Notes: generated by a model from the sequence alone, not told the origin. 64,000 nt of DNA from an uncultured Collinsella sp. (GCA_937995345.1 CALKKS010000012.1:85291-149290); one strand, 5' to 3'. Positions 41,872-51,516 are shown, counted from the first letter of the stretch. Numbers and translations: made by a program.

Positions 41872-44661
41872 TTATGCCTCACCTCCTTTGGAGTGCTTGC
41901 CGAGCGGTGCGGCGTCCCCGTCATTTCCGTTTACGTTGTCAACGCCGTCGGCATCTTGAGCCTTACGATGCGCACTGATATGCGGCAGACGGCTCGTGGG
42001 CTGTTCGCTGTCCTTGGTGCCCCGCTCGCTGGCGTTGAGACCAAACATGCGACGGGCGGCAGGGATGGCAGCCGTGTGCTCGCGCATCTCGCGGCGAAGG
42101 TCCTCGTCCGAAAGCGCCGAGATACGCATCTGGGTATTGAGGCTCGCACGGATGTACTCGATGTTGATGAGCCAGCCGCAGATGGCGATAACCGAGATGA
42201 TCCAGATAACGAGCAGGATGATCTTGCCGTTATTGTCGATATCGAGCACCGTCGACAGGACAAAGAGCAGGACCTGAACGCCCACCACGGCGGCAAAACC
42301 GCCCTTGATGTAGTACGGGTAGCGATGCTCAAACGCCACGGCATGATCGAGCAGCTCGCGACGGTACGAATCCGAATCGAGCATGACGCGCATGGCCGTG
42401 CGCAGCGAATAGCGCTGACGTGGCAGGTCGTTGGACTCGCAGATCATAAGGCCCGTCGTGGAAAGCTGCTTGTCAAAGAGTAGATTGAGGTTGAGCAGCA
42501 ACGGGCGCAGCTGCAGACCGATAAAGAGCGCGATGATAAGAAACACGCCCAGGATGCACAGGTTGAACAGGTAGTTGAACGAATACATGCCACCGACGGT
42601 CTCGCGCAGTAGGTTGATGCCATAGGTGAAGGGCAGCAGCGGATGCAGCCATTGGAAGAAGCCGGGCATCATCTCGATGGGATACATGCCCGACGAGCCT
42701 GGGATCTGCACAATGACGAGGATGACGCCAATGGCTTTACCGATATGCTTAAAGGTGGTGGACAGCGCATAGATGATGTTGACGTAGGTGAACGAGATGG
42801 CGATGCCGCCCAGCACAAAGAGCAGCGGATTGACGCACTGAACGCCAATGACCAGATCGCCCACCGTAACGATAATGGCCTGGAACGCGCCCAGGATCAC
42901 CAGCAGCAGCCAGCGGCCAAAGTAGCCCTGACGCGCCGTAAAGCTACCGATGCCCTCGCGGTCGACCTCGAGTTTGTAGATAGCGATGAGCACATAGCCG
43001 CCTACCCACAGCGCCAGATTGGTGTAGAAGGGCGCGATGCCCGAGCCAAAGCTCTTGACCGGATAGATTGACTTGGATGTCAGCTCAACCGGAGATGCCA
43101 TGAAATCTGCCACGTCATTGACGTCGACGCCCACCAGATCGGCCAGCTCGCCCATGGACTCGGAAGTCTGCAGTGCCGCAATGTCATTGGCGGCGGTTGC
43201 GAGCCTGTCCTGGACCTTGGCAAGGGAGGCGTCGGTTTGGGACAGCGTGGTCTTTGCCTGCTTGAGTGTGGCGTCGAGCTGCACCAGCGTGCCGCGCGCG
43301 CTCGCTATCGTGGGGGTCATACCCGACACAATGCCGGTCAAATCGCCCGAAACGGCGGCGAAGGAGTCCAGCGCGCTCGAAGCCTTCGGCAGTGCGTTCT
43401 GCCCCAGATCGGTCTGAGCCTGACCGAGGTTAGCCGTACCGGTCTGAATTGCCGCGTTGAGTGCGCTGCTCGCGTTCGAGATTGCCGTAGCGTCGTTTGC
43501 CATGGCGCTCGACTGTGCAGAAAGGCCATCCTTGATACTCTGCAGCTTCTGGTTTTGCTCGCGAAGCGAATTGATGGTCGATGCGATGAGCGCGTCGGCG
43601 TCCGCCGATCCCGTCGACGTATCGTTAGCGAGAATCTGCAGGCGCTCGATGACAGCGCTGTTGTGGTCAATCGTCGCCTGAAGGGATTCGAGCGAGTTGT
43701 CGATACGGGTGGTCGTGGACGTAACCGTACCGGTGAGTTTGCCAATCGCGGCGTTCGCAGAAGCCGATGTCTTACCCAGCACGATACTGCCCTCCGAAAG
43801 TGCCTTGGAGAGCGAGGTGATGGACTTGCCAGCCGTCGTGCGAGCTTCGCCCAGCAGGTCGTTGCCCTGGGAGATCGCCTGCGTCAGCGACGGCGCCTGA
43901 CCCTGCAGACCGGCAAGTGCCGCATCGGCCGAAGCAATCGAGCTGCTTGTCTTGTCGATGGCGGTGTTCATGTCGCCGATGGAATCACGTACTTCGCCCA
44001 GGGTATCAGACGCCTCGGACACCGAGCCCGCCAGCGAATCCTGGGTCTGGGTTGCCTTGTCTTTAAGGTCAATGCCAGCATCTTTGGCAATGCCCGCGAC
44101 GGTCTCGCCCACCGTGGAGACAAACTCAGAGTTGATCTGCTCCTCGATGGTGTTGGCACCGGTATCGGTGACCTTGGGCGCAATGGCGCTCTTTTTCTCG
44201 TTGACGTAATAGGTGAGCTTCGGCTGATGGTAATTGCCATCGAGCATCGAGACGAGATTGTCGGAGAAGTTCTTGGGAATCACGATGGCAGCATAGTATT
44301 CGCCACTTTCGACGCCCTCTTTGGCATCTGCCGCCGAGTCGACGAAGGTCCAGCCCAGCTGGTCGTTCTCCTTGAGTTGGTCGACCACCTTATCGCCCGC
44401 GTTAAGCTCGCCCACCAAGTCGTTTTGGGTGCCTTGATCGTTGTTGGCGATGGCGATTTTAATGCCCTGGGTATTTCCGTACGGATCCCAGTTGGCAACG
44501 ATGTTGTACCAGGCATACAGCGAGGGAATGACGCACACGCCCAGGGTAACCACCAGGGCGACGGGGTTCACGATCAATCGCTTGATGTCGCGTTTAAAGA
44601 TTGCAAAGGAGACCTTTGCGTTGGATAGTTTGCTGCCGAGACTCACGCTTGGACCATCCAT
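41872..44661 (-). CDS. YhgE/Pip-domain membrane protein 2
   Basis: This 929-residue paralogue shares the layout of its neighbour: an N-terminal helix (PVALVVTLGVCVIPSLYAWYNIV), NWDPYGNTQGIKIAIANNDQG, a long coiled-coil region and a C-terminal membrane block. It then adds about 170 further residues with two more membrane segments and a charged C-terminal tail. The pair may work as a heteromeric complex. The start at ATG 44661 has only a weak ribosome site (ACAGG). Confidence 0.87.
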   Translation of the reverse strand: MDGPSVSLGSKLSNAKVSFAIFKRDIKRLIVNPVALVVTLGVCVIPSLYAWYNIVANWDPYGNTQGIKIAIANNDQGTQNDLVGELNAGDKVVDQLKENDQLGWTFVDSAADAKEGVESGEYYAAIVIPKNFSDNLVSMLDGNYHQPKLTYYVNEKKSAIAPKVTDTGANTIEEQINSEFVSTVGETVAGIAKDAGIDLKDKATQTQDSLAGSVSEASDTLGEVRDSIGDMNTAIDKTSSSIASADAALAGLQGQAPSLTQAISQGNDLLGEARTTAGKSITSLSKALSEGSIVLGKTSASANAAIGKLTGTVTSTTTRIDNSLESLQATIDHNSAVIERLQILANDTSTGSADADALIASTINSLREQNQKLQSIKDGLSAQSSAMANDATAISNASSALNAAIQTGTANLGQAQTDLGQNALPKASSALDSFAAVSGDLTGIVSGMTPTIASARGTLVQLDATLKQAKTTLSQTDASLAKVQDRLATAANDIAALQTSESMGELADLVGVDVNDVADFMASPVELTSKSIYPVKSFGSGIAPFYTNLALWVGGYVLIAIYKLEVDREGIGSFTARQGYFGRWLLLVILGAFQAIIVTVGDLVIGVQCVNPLLFVLGGIAISFTYVNIIYALSTTFKHIGKAIGVILVIVQIPGSSGMYPIEMMPGFFQWLHPLLPFTYGINLLRETVGGMYSFNYLFNLCILGVFLIIALFIGLQLRPLLLNLNLLFDKQLSTTGLMICESNDLPRQRYSLRTAMRVMLDSDSYRRELLDHAVAFEHRYPYYIKGGFAAVVGVQVLLFVLSTVLDIDNNGKIILLVIWIISVIAICGWLINIEYIRASLNTQMRISALSDEDLRREMREHTAAIPAARRMFGLNASERGTKDSEQPTSRLPHISAHRKAQDADGVDNVNGNDGDAAPLGKHSKGGEA

Positions 44662-44692
44662 CCTGTCGTTGAATCAAATCGTACTATCAAAA

Positions 44693-44734
44693 ACCATTGT
44701 ACGTAGGCGCTTTAGCGTCTCAGCGCACAATGGT
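44693..44734. promoter_or_regulatory. Inverted repeat upstream of the YhgE/Pip operon
   Basis: ACCATTGT (44693-44700) recurs inverted at 44727-44734, with CGC/GCG inside. A separate GTACA/TGTAC palindrome lies at 44778-44789. They sit 32-128 bp before the start and are candidate operator or leader structures. Confidence 0.35.
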
Positions 44735-44855
44735 ATCGAGTTTTGCGGGTAGCAATATACTACGAAGACGAATTAACGTACAGTTGTACAGTATCTTTTA
44801 TTTTAGCAGGTCACAAAACCACAACCCGCACAAATCAGCAATCCGAATAGTCCTC

Positions 44856-44895
44856 GGGGACGTTCTTGAATGACCAGTCGTTTAAGAGCGTCCCC
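44856..44895. terminator. GGGGACG hairpin in the htpG-YhgE gap
   Basis: GGGGACG (44856-44862) pairs with CGTCCCC (44889-44895), with further pairing between TTCTTGAATGAC and TCGTTTAAGAG inside. No T run follows on either strand. Confidence 0.4.
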
Positions 44896-44946
44896 AATGA
44901 CTACTTTGGACCACGAAGGCGTCGCAGATTGAGCATAAGTCAGCGA

Positions 44947-45044
44947 AAACGCCCCTAAGCGAGCAAGGTGACGTGAAAGAGGAGGGAAGCGTGCTTTGGT
45001 ACGCGACCGACGATTGAACGTCAGATTGCCGCTTAGGGGCGTTT
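44947..45044 (-). ncRNA. Candidate structured RNA downstream of htpG
   Basis: AAACGCCCCTAAGCG (44947-44961) pairs exactly with CGCTTAGGGGCGTTT (45030-45044). Inside, TGACGT (44969-44974) pairs with ACGTCA (45018-45023) and GCGT with ACGC. On the minus strand the loop displays CCCTCCTCTTTC, an anti-Shine-Dalgarno-like stretch, and the closing stem is followed by TTTTC. It begins 14 bases after the htpG stop. It could be a 3'-UTR-derived small RNA or just an ornate terminator. Confidence 0.35.
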
Positions 45045-45058
45045 GCAGCGTCGAGTGG

Positions 45059-47083
45059 CTACATTAGTTCGCAAATAGCTGCTGCGAAGGCCACGGGGTC
45101 CTCGGGCAGAATACCTTCGACCAGCAGAGCCTGGTCATAGAGCAGACCCGAGTACTGCTTGATCTTGTCGGCATCGCCCGCCTTCTGAGCAGCGACGAGC
45201 TTGGCGAAGACCGGGTGCTTGGCATTGAGCTCGAGCACGCGCTGGCTCTTGGGCATACCGTCGGGCGTGCCCTCGGGGCCCTTCTGGAGCACCTTCTCCA
45301 TCTCGAGCGAAAGCGGGCCCTCGGTGGTGATGCATGCAGGAGCATCGGTCAGGCGCGCAGAGACGGCGACCTTCTCGACCTTATCGCCGAGCGCCTCCTT
45401 CATGGCGCTAACGAGGTCCTCGTTCTCCTTGGTGGCGTCCTCGGCCTCCTTCTTCTCGTCATCGGTCGCCAGGTCAAGATCACCGGTCGCGACGTTCTTG
45501 AGCTCCAGGTGACGATCCTCGACCTCGGGCTCGGCACCGTCGGCAACGGCCTTCTCGGCAGCCTCGCGGGCAGCGTCATCCTCGTAGATCTTGGGCATAT
45601 CGGCGGCAACGTACTCACGCATGGCCTGGAACGTGAACTCATCCACATCCTGCGTCAGCAGCAACACGTCATAGCCGCGGTCGAGCACGCCCTTCACGAC
45701 GGGCATCTTGGTCAGACGCTCGCGCGAATCGCCGGCGGCATAGTAGATTGCCTTCTGGCCCTCGGGCATGCCCTTGGCGTACTCGGCCAAGGTGATCATC
45801 TTCTGCTCCTTGGCAGACCAGAACAGCAGCAGGTCGGCGAGCTCATCGGCCTTCATGCCATAGCTCGAGTAGATGCCGTACTTAAGGCCGCGACCAAAGT
45901 TCTCAAAGAACTTCTCGTAGGCCTCGCGGTCGTTGTCACGCATGTCCTCAAGGTCGGCGGTAATCTTCTTTTCCACACGCTTGGCGATGGCCTTGAGCTG
46001 ACGATTCTGCTGCAGCGTCTCACGCGAAATATTGAGCGTCACGTCGGCAGAGTCCACGACACCGCGCACAAAGTTGTAGTAGTCGGGCAGCAGGTCGTCG
46101 CACTTCTCCATAATCAGCACGTTGGAGCTGTAGAGCGCCAGGCCCTTCTCGTAGTCCTTGCTGTACAGATCGAACGGGGCGCGACCCGGCACAAACAGCA
46201 GTGCATCGTACTCAAGCGTACCCTCGGCATGGAAACTGATAGTGCGCGCGGGATCGTCAAAGTCGTGGAACGTGGACTTGTAGAACTCGTTGTAATCCTT
46301 CTGCTCGACGTCGGAGCTGCGCTTTTTCCAAATCGGCGTCATGGAGTTGATGGTCTCGAGCTCCTGGTAGTCCTCGTACTCGGGCTTGTAGTCGTCGCCG
46401 GCGTCCTCGGGCTTGGGTTTCTGGCGGCTCTTGCTCACCATCATCTGAATCGGGTAGCGCACATAGTTGCTGTACTGCTGAATCAGGCTCTTGAGGCCCC
46501 ACTCGGTCAGGAAGCGATCGTAGGTCTCGGCCTCGCCGTCGGCGTCGAGCTTCTCGTTCTCGCGCAGCGTGAGGATGACATCGGTACCGTGCTCAGCACG
46601 CTCGCCATCCTCGATGGTGTAGCCCTCAAGACCGTCGGACTCCCAAACGTGGGCGATATCCTCGCCATAAGCGCGGCTGACGACCTTCACGTGGCTGGCG
46701 ACCATAAAGGCAGAGTAGAAACCCACGCCAAACTGACCGATGATGTCGACATCGGAGCCCTGCTGCTCGGCGTTCTCGGTCTTAAACTCCTCGGAGCCGG
46801 AATGGGCGATGGTGCCCAGATTGCGCTCGAGCTCCTCGGCGGTCATGCCGATACCGTTATCCGAAATCGTAATGGTGCGGGCGTCCTTATCAAAGGAAAC
46901 ACGGATGGCCAAGTCCCCCTGGTCGAGCTTGACACTCGGATCCTGCAGGCTCTTAAAGTTGAGCTTGTCGACGGCGTCGCTCGCGTTGGAGATAAGCTCG
47001 CGCAGGAAGATTTCCTTATTGGTGTAGATGGAGTTGATCATGAGGTCGAGCAGTTTTTTGCTCTCGGTCTTAAATTGACGCAT
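45059..47083 (-). CDS. htpG: Chaperone protein HtpG (Hsp90)
   Basis: HtpG is the bacterial Hsp90 ATPase that helps fold client proteins in the cytoplasm. The 674-residue protein has the GHKL ATP site (IFLRELISNASDA, DNGIGM, GQFGVGFYSAFMV), middle domain and C-terminal dimerisation domain. A stretch rich in Asp/Glu/Ala (about residues 495-545) is more acidic than usual. GAAAGGA precedes ATG 47083. It is a single gene followed by an elaborate hairpin. Confidence 0.96.
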   Translation of the reverse strand: MRQFKTESKKLLDLMINSIYTNKEIFLRELISNASDAVDKLNFKSLQDPSVKLDQGDLAIRVSFDKDARTITISDNGIGMTAEELERNLGTIAHSGSEEFKTENAEQQGSDVDIIGQFGVGFYSAFMVASHVKVVSRAYGEDIAHVWESDGLEGYTIEDGERAEHGTDVILTLRENEKLDADGEAETYDRFLTEWGLKSLIQQYSNYVRYPIQMMVSKSRQKPKPEDAGDDYKPEYEDYQELETINSMTPIWKKRSSDVEQKDYNEFYKSTFHDFDDPARTISFHAEGTLEYDALLFVPGRAPFDLYSKDYEKGLALYSSNVLIMEKCDDLLPDYYNFVRGVVDSADVTLNISRETLQQNRQLKAIAKRVEKKITADLEDMRDNDREAYEKFFENFGRGLKYGIYSSYGMKADELADLLLFWSAKEQKMITLAEYAKGMPEGQKAIYYAAGDSRERLTKMPVVKGVLDRGYDVLLLTQDVDEFTFQAMREYVAADMPKIYEDDAAREAAEKAVADGAEPEVEDRHLELKNVATGDLDLATDDEKKEAEDATKENEDLVSAMKEALGDKVEKVAVSARLTDAPACITTEGPLSLEMEKVLQKGPEGTPDGMPKSQRVLELNAKHPVFAKLVAAQKAGDADKIKQYSGLLYDQALLVEGILPEDPVAFAAAICELM

Positions 47084-47284
47084 GTGCAGTCCTTTCGCGC
47101 TACCCCTGCCCGCAAAAACGGCCCGGTTGCCCGAGCCGCATCGCAGACCTGCTATGTTCAGACTTAGATTTTATAACCCATTAGCGCGCATATATACATA
47201 CGGAATCGAAAAACTGTATGTCGCAATGCCCCATGCATCGATTGCCAAGGAGTGTCCTTAACTACCGGCAGAAAAGGAACGTCC

Positions 47285-47785
47285 CTATCTGTCGCCCATG
47301 CGCTTGGCCATCCAGGCGTGGGGCTGGCCTTCGTCCTCATAGTCCACCGGGGCAATCTGCGTGTAGCCGGCCTTGGCATAGAGCGGCAGCACGTACTCCT
47401 GTGCATGCAACTTTATGAGCTTGGCGCCAGCATCGCGTGCGGCAGCATTGCTGGCCTCGACGATCTTGCTCGCCAGACCGCGGCGGCGCATTGAGGATAG
47501 CACCGCAACGCGGCCCATAATGTATGTCTCCCCCGCCGCGACGCCTTCGTCCATATCGCACGCCGGCGACACCGGGGCCTCCGCGTCAGCCATACGCTCC
47601 AGCTCCTCGGGAAACACGCGCGAACAGCCAGCGAGCTCGCCGTCAACGTAGAGCGTCACGTGGATGCAACTCGGATCCTCGTCGATAGCGTCAAACTCGT
47701 TTTCGTAGCCCTGTTCGTCCATAAAAACGGCGCGGCGCACCAGCGCCGCGTCCTCAAAGCAACCCGTCTTAAGTTGGATATCCAT
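47285..47785 (-). CDS. GNAT-family N-acetyltransferase
   Basis: This 166-residue protein has the acetyl-CoA binding core MGRVAVLSSMRRRGLASKIVEA and the following LHAQEYVLPLYAKAGY segment of the ElaA-like branch of GNAT enzymes. The acceptor substrate is unknown. GAAGGGG precedes ATG 47785. It lies between htpG and the cpsB-like gene, as a separate gene. Confidence 0.88.
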   Translation of the reverse strand: MDIQLKTGCFEDAALVRRAVFMDEQGYENEFDAIDEDPSCIHVTLYVDGELAGCSRVFPEELERMADAEAPVSPACDMDEGVAAGETYIMGRVAVLSSMRRRGLASKIVEASNAAARDAGAKLIKLHAQEYVLPLYAKAGYTQIAPVDYEDEGQPHAWMAKRMGDR

Positions 47786-47824
47786 AGCAGCCCCTTCATT
47801 CGATGCGAACGTTGGGAAAAAATT

Positions 47825-48472
47825 TTAGCGGAAATGAGCTCCCACGCTAAACTTCGCGCGTGCTTTTGCCAGGCAATCGTAGTGGCCCACGTTGTGGGCA
47901 TCGCTCGCGATATAGCTGTACAGGCCCTGCTTAAACAGGCGCTGCGCCGGCTTCTTTTCGCGACCGAACCGTCCACCTGCGATAAAGTCCGCCGAAGCCT
48001 GCAGTTTGCAGCCCAGGTCGACCAGGCGTTCAGCCACGCTCACATCTTCTTGAATCGCACGATAGCGCTCGGGATGGGCAATAATCACCTGGTAGCCGCG
48101 ACACTGCAAGTCGTAAATCGTGTTCTCGTATTCCTCAAAGTCATACGAATCGGCACGCGTCGAGAGCTCAAGCAAAAACTCGTTTGAGCCATCGAAATGC
48201 AGGCGATCGGCCCATTCGATGCCCAAATCCATGAGCTTGGCATGATTGACCTCAAAGCCCATCTGCAAATGCATATCGCCCGCATGCGCGCAAAGCAGTC
48301 GATAGGCCTCCCACATTTTTTCGAAGTCAAAATACGGGTCCCGGCAGTGCGGCGTACACACCAGGTGGGTAACGCCGACGGCGCGGGCCGCCTCGAGCAT
48401 CGCCAAGCTTTGCTCGAGGTTCGCCGCGCCGTCGTCAACACCGGGCAGGATATGGCAGTGGATGTCTCTCAT
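47825..48472 (-). CDS. CpsB/YwqE-type protein-tyrosine phosphatase (PHP family)
   Basis: This 215-residue metal-dependent phosphatase should remove phosphate from the CpsD-type tyrosine kinase encoded just upstream. PHP-family metal ligands are visible in DIHCHILPGVDDG, CTPHCRD, IAHPERY and ASDAHN. It is the last gene of the chain-length module wzz-like, cpsD-like, cpsB-like. The C-terminal end (AHFR) matches the usual family length roughly. Confidence 0.9.
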   Translation of the reverse strand: MRDIHCHILPGVDDGAANLEQSLAMLEAARAVGVTHLVCTPHCRDPYFDFEKMWEAYRLLCAHAGDMHLQMGFEVNHAKLMDLGIEWADRLHFDGSNEFLLELSTRADSYDFEEYENTIYDLQCRGYQVIIAHPERYRAIQEDVSVAERLVDLGCKLQASADFIAGGRFGREKKPAQRLFKQGLYSYIASDAHNVGHYDCLAKARAKFSVGAHFR

Positions 48473-48496
48473 ATCGCCCTCTTATCTGCGTCGTTG

Positions 48497-49252
48497 CTAT
48501 TTCTTAAAACGCTTCGCCTTCGCAGGGGTCCCCGTTGCAGCGGCACCGCCAACAGCAGGGTTAACTCCGGCAACAGCGTTGTTCTGGCCCTTGTCCTCGC
48601 CATAGTAAGAGTAATAGTAGTCATGGCTCGAGGTCTCGCAGCAGTTCATGACCGTGCCAATTACATTAACCTCGGCCTTGTTGAGCTGGTCGAAGGCGGC
48701 AAGGATCTCGTTGCGCTTGGCGAAGTCCTCACGGATAACGTAGATGGTGCCGTCCGTAATCGCGGCGACCTCGGCGGCATCGACAAAGGTGCCCACAGGC
48801 GGCGTATCGAAAATGACGTACTGGTACTTCTCCTCCAGCGCAGCAACCAGCTTGGCAAAGCGGCGCGAGGCGATAATGTCAGCCGGGTTGGGAATGCGCG
48901 GCTCGGCATCGAGGAAGAAGAAGTTGGGCTGACCGGTTTCGACGACAGCCTCGTCAATCGACATCTGGTCGGAAAGGACGGCGTACAGGCCGCCGGAATG
49001 ACGGAGGCCCAGCAGGTTGGCAAGCGTACGGTGACGCATGTCGCACTCGACGAGAAGGACGCTCTTGCCGCTGGTCGCAATGGCCTGAGCCAGGTTGACC
49101 GCAATGGTGGACTTGCCCTCGTTGGGGATGGAGGACGTCACGGTGATGGACTTGATCGGCGTATCGACACTCGCAAAGCGAATGTTTGCCAGCAGCGTCT
49201 TGGCTGCGTTGCTAAAGGCGAGGGTATCGCTGGTTTTCTTTTTACGGGCCAT
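48497..49252 (-). CDS. CpsD/CapB-type protein-tyrosine kinase
   Basis: This 251-residue BY-kinase controls polysaccharide export by autophosphorylation. It has Walker A (SSIPNEGKSTIAVNLA), Walker A' (VLLVECDMRH) and Walker B (YVIFDTPP) motifs and a Tyr cluster (HDYYYSYYGED, about residues 208-218) followed by a low-complexity Ala/Lys tail, rather than Tyr at the extreme C-terminus. It starts three bases after the adaptor's stop codon, so they are translated together. Confidence 0.92.
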   Translation of the reverse strand: MARKKKTSDTLAFSNAAKTLLANIRFASVDTPIKSITVTSSIPNEGKSTIAVNLAQAIATSGKSVLLVECDMRHRTLANLLGLRHSGGLYAVLSDQMSIDEAVVETGQPNFFFLDAEPRIPNPADIIASRRFAKLVAALEEKYQYVIFDTPPVGTFVDAAEVAAITDGTIYVIREDFAKRNEILAAFDQLNKAEVNVIGTVMNCCETSSHDYYYSYYGEDKGQNNAVAGVNPAVGGAAATGTPAKAKRFKK

Positions 49253-49255
49253 GAA

Positions 49256-49912
49256 TTACTTACCGCCCTTCACAACGGGGAAACGACCGATAACGGGCAC
49301 ACCGAGCAGCTCGACGGCATCGTCAACGGAGCGGACGCGGGTATTGAGCATGTCGAGCAGCACGACGATTGCAACGGCGACGAACAGACCGGCCAGAGCG
49401 GCGACCGCGATGTAGAGCTTGCGGTTGGGGCCGCTGGGCTGGCTGGGGATCTTTGCCTTATCGATCACGTTGACGGCCTGGGCGGCATCAACGTCCTGAG
49501 CCACGGTAGACACCGAGTTGGCAATGGCATTGGCGACAGCGGCGGCACCGTCGGGGCTGGCGCCGGTCACGGACAGCGAAATGACACGAGTCGTGGTCTC
49601 GCTCGTAACGCTCACCTTGTAATCATCCAAGTTGGAAAGACCCAGCTCCTTAGCAGCACCGCTCTTGACGCTGTCGCTATCGAGCAGCGTCGCGATATCG
49701 TTGGAGAGCATCTGGCTCGCCGACAGGTCGTTGTAGTAGCTCGTCTGGCTACCATCGGTCTTGGCGAGAATGTACATGCTCGTCGTGGCGGTGTAGGTGT
49801 TGTCCATCATGGTGAAGGACACGACGCCCATGGCGATCGCGCAGACCACCGGGAGAGCGATGACCAGCTTAAGGTGCTTTTTAAGCAGCTGGAACAGTTC
49901 GAGAAGGGTCAT
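49256..49912 (-). CDS. Wzz/CapA-type chain-length and kinase adaptor protein
   Basis: This 218-residue protein has two membrane helices (about residues 17-36 and 165-187) around an extracellular domain, the layout of the Gram-positive CpsC/YwqC adaptor that activates CpsD. The Pro-rich segment KIPSQPSGPNRK before the second helix is typical. No glycosyltransferase or flippase genes are in the window, so this module acts on a locus elsewhere. AAAGGC precedes ATG 49912. Confidence 0.88.
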   Translation of the reverse strand: MTLLELFQLLKKHLKLVIALPVVCAIAMGVVSFTMMDNTYTATTSMYILAKTDGSQTSYYNDLSASQMLSNDIATLLDSDSVKSGAAKELGLSNLDDYKVSVTSETTTRVISLSVTGASPDGAAAVANAIANSVSTVAQDVDAAQAVNVIDKAKIPSQPSGPNRKLYIAVAALAGLFVAVAIVVLLDMLNTRVRSVDDAVELLGVPVIGRFPVVKGGK

Positions 49913-50035
49913 GCAGCTTGCCTTTCATTTCCCTAGTTCATATCGACAAAACTGCTCGTATGATATCGCATCTTTTTGCCAAGTCCGAACTCTATACATA
50001 AGATACAGCGCTTACACCATTGTTGCGCAACAATA

Positions 50036-50064
50036 ACGCCGCACCGGCAACCCCGATGCGGCGT
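50036..50064 (-). terminator. Terminator after the PhoR-like kinase gene
   Basis: ACGCCGCA (50036-50043) pairs exactly with TGCGGCGT (50057-50064); on the minus strand TTATTGTTG follows. Confidence 0.65.
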
Positions 50065-50088
50065 CATATTCACGCGTTTACCGCGTCG

Positions 50089-51513
50089 TTACGCAAACGG
50101 CTCGTCCTGTTGCACGGGAAATGTCACCGTAATGGTCGTACCCACGCCCAACTCGCTCGACAGATCGAGCGTAGCGTGATGATATAGGGCGGCATGTTTG
50201 ACGATGGCCAGGCCCAGACCCGTTCCACCGCGCGCTTTGGAGCGGCTCTTGTCCACACGATAGAAACGCTCGAACACCTTACCCTGCTCCTCGGGCGCAA
50301 TGCCAATACCCGTATCGGCAACCGACAGATACGGATGCCCTTCGTCGTTGGTTCCACACCGCAGCGTCACCGTACCGCCGGGTCGGTTGTAACGAATGGC
50401 GTTGCTCGCCAGGTTATAGATGAGCTCATCGATCAGGCGCGATACGCCTTCGACGACCACAGGCTTGGTCTCATGGCCTATCGTCACATTTGCCTGGCGA
50501 GCGACCTGCTCAAGACGCTGCTCGACCGCGTAGATAGCACGCGAAAGCTCAATGGGCTCCGTGGAGCCAATGGGCACCGCCTCGCCATCGCTCGCACGCT
50601 CGGCCTCATCCAAGTTCGAAAGCGTGAGAATATCGTTGACGAGCGCCGCCAAACGGCCCGCCTCACGGTAGATGCGGCCGCCAAAGGTGCGCAGGTCGTC
50701 CTCACCCTCGACCATGCCGTTCGCAATGAGCTCGGCATAGCCCGAGATTGCCGTAAGCGGGGTCTTGAGCTCATGGGTGATATTTGCCGTGAACTCGCGA
50801 CGCATGCGGTCGTTGTCCGCTAGCACCGCCATCTGGCGCTTGAGCTCCTGGCGTTGTGACTCAATGCGCTCGAGCATGGGAACCATCTCGGCATAAGCAT
50901 GCTCATAGCTACGGCGCGGATGGTCCAGATCCACCTCTTGCAACGGCGCAATAATGGCACGGGATTCGCGACGCGCCAGGAAAAACGAGAGCACCGCGCC
51001 GGCTGCCGCGATAAGCAACATCGGTGCCACCATCGACAGCAAAATCGCCGCAACGCCGGGTTGAGCTTGCGCTAGGCGGACAACCTGGCCGTTATCAAGA
51101 CGCACGGCGCGATACAACATGATCTCATCGAGCGTAGAGCTTGCGCGCTCCGCGGAGCCCGAGCCGCTCTCGAAGGCCTCGGCGACCTCGGGGCGATCGC
51201 CGTGATTGGGCAGCATCGAAGGTGACGCCTCGTTGTCGTAGGCAACCGATCCATCCTTGTTAATCAGCGTGATGCGCAAGTCCTCGCGATCGAGGCTACG
51301 CAAGAACGGGATGGGCTCCTGCTGCTCGTCGAGGGCGGCAGCAATGAGCTCAGTTTCCTGCGCCAGATTGGCACTCGTGGCATCCGCCAGGGTGTTTTGC
51401 ACAAAGAACGCGCCCAGCACCGTAAACGCCACGATAACCGCCATAGCACAGACAAAAATCGTCGCAAACACGCGCTGCGACAGGGTGCGTTTTCCCTGGG
51501 GGGCGAAGACCAC
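50089..51513 (-). CDS. phoR: PhoR-like sensor histidine kinase
   Basis: This 474-residue kinase has two membrane helices (about 16-38 and 152-175) around an extracellular sensor, then the dimerisation box FTANITHELKTPLTAISGYAE and ATPase motifs (NLASNAIRYN, DTGIGI, GGTGLGLAI). It should sense phosphate status and control the PhoB-like regulator. It begins with GTG 51513, overlapping the regulator's terminal region by position (three bases apart), with GGAGGAG just upstream. Assignment as PhoR rests on homology features and the adjacent pstB. Confidence 0.88.
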   Translation of the reverse strand: MVFAPQGKRTLSQRVFATIFVCAMAVIVAFTVLGAFFVQNTLADATSANLAQETELIAAALDEQQEPIPFLRSLDREDLRITLINKDGSVAYDNEASPSMLPNHGDRPEVAEAFESGSGSAERASSTLDEIMLYRAVRLDNGQVVRLAQAQPGVAAILLSMVAPMLLIAAAGAVLSFFLARRESRAIIAPLQEVDLDHPRRSYEHAYAEMVPMLERIESQRQELKRQMAVLADNDRMRREFTANITHELKTPLTAISGYAELIANGMVEGEDDLRTFGGRIYREAGRLAALVNDILTLSNLDEAERASDGEAVPIGSTEPIELSRAIYAVEQRLEQVARQANVTIGHETKPVVVEGVSRLIDELIYNLASNAIRYNRPGGTVTLRCGTNDEGHPYLSVADTGIGIAPEEQGKVFERFYRVDKSRSKARGGTGLGLAIVKHAALYHHATLDLSSELGVGTTITVTFPVQQDEPFA

Positions 51514-51516
51514 GGG

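Noticed and set aside
50089..51513. Two-component pair at 50.1-52.2 kb as VanRS paralogue
   Set aside because: Adjacency to pstB and the THELKTPL box fit PhoR/PhoB better than a Van-type pair.
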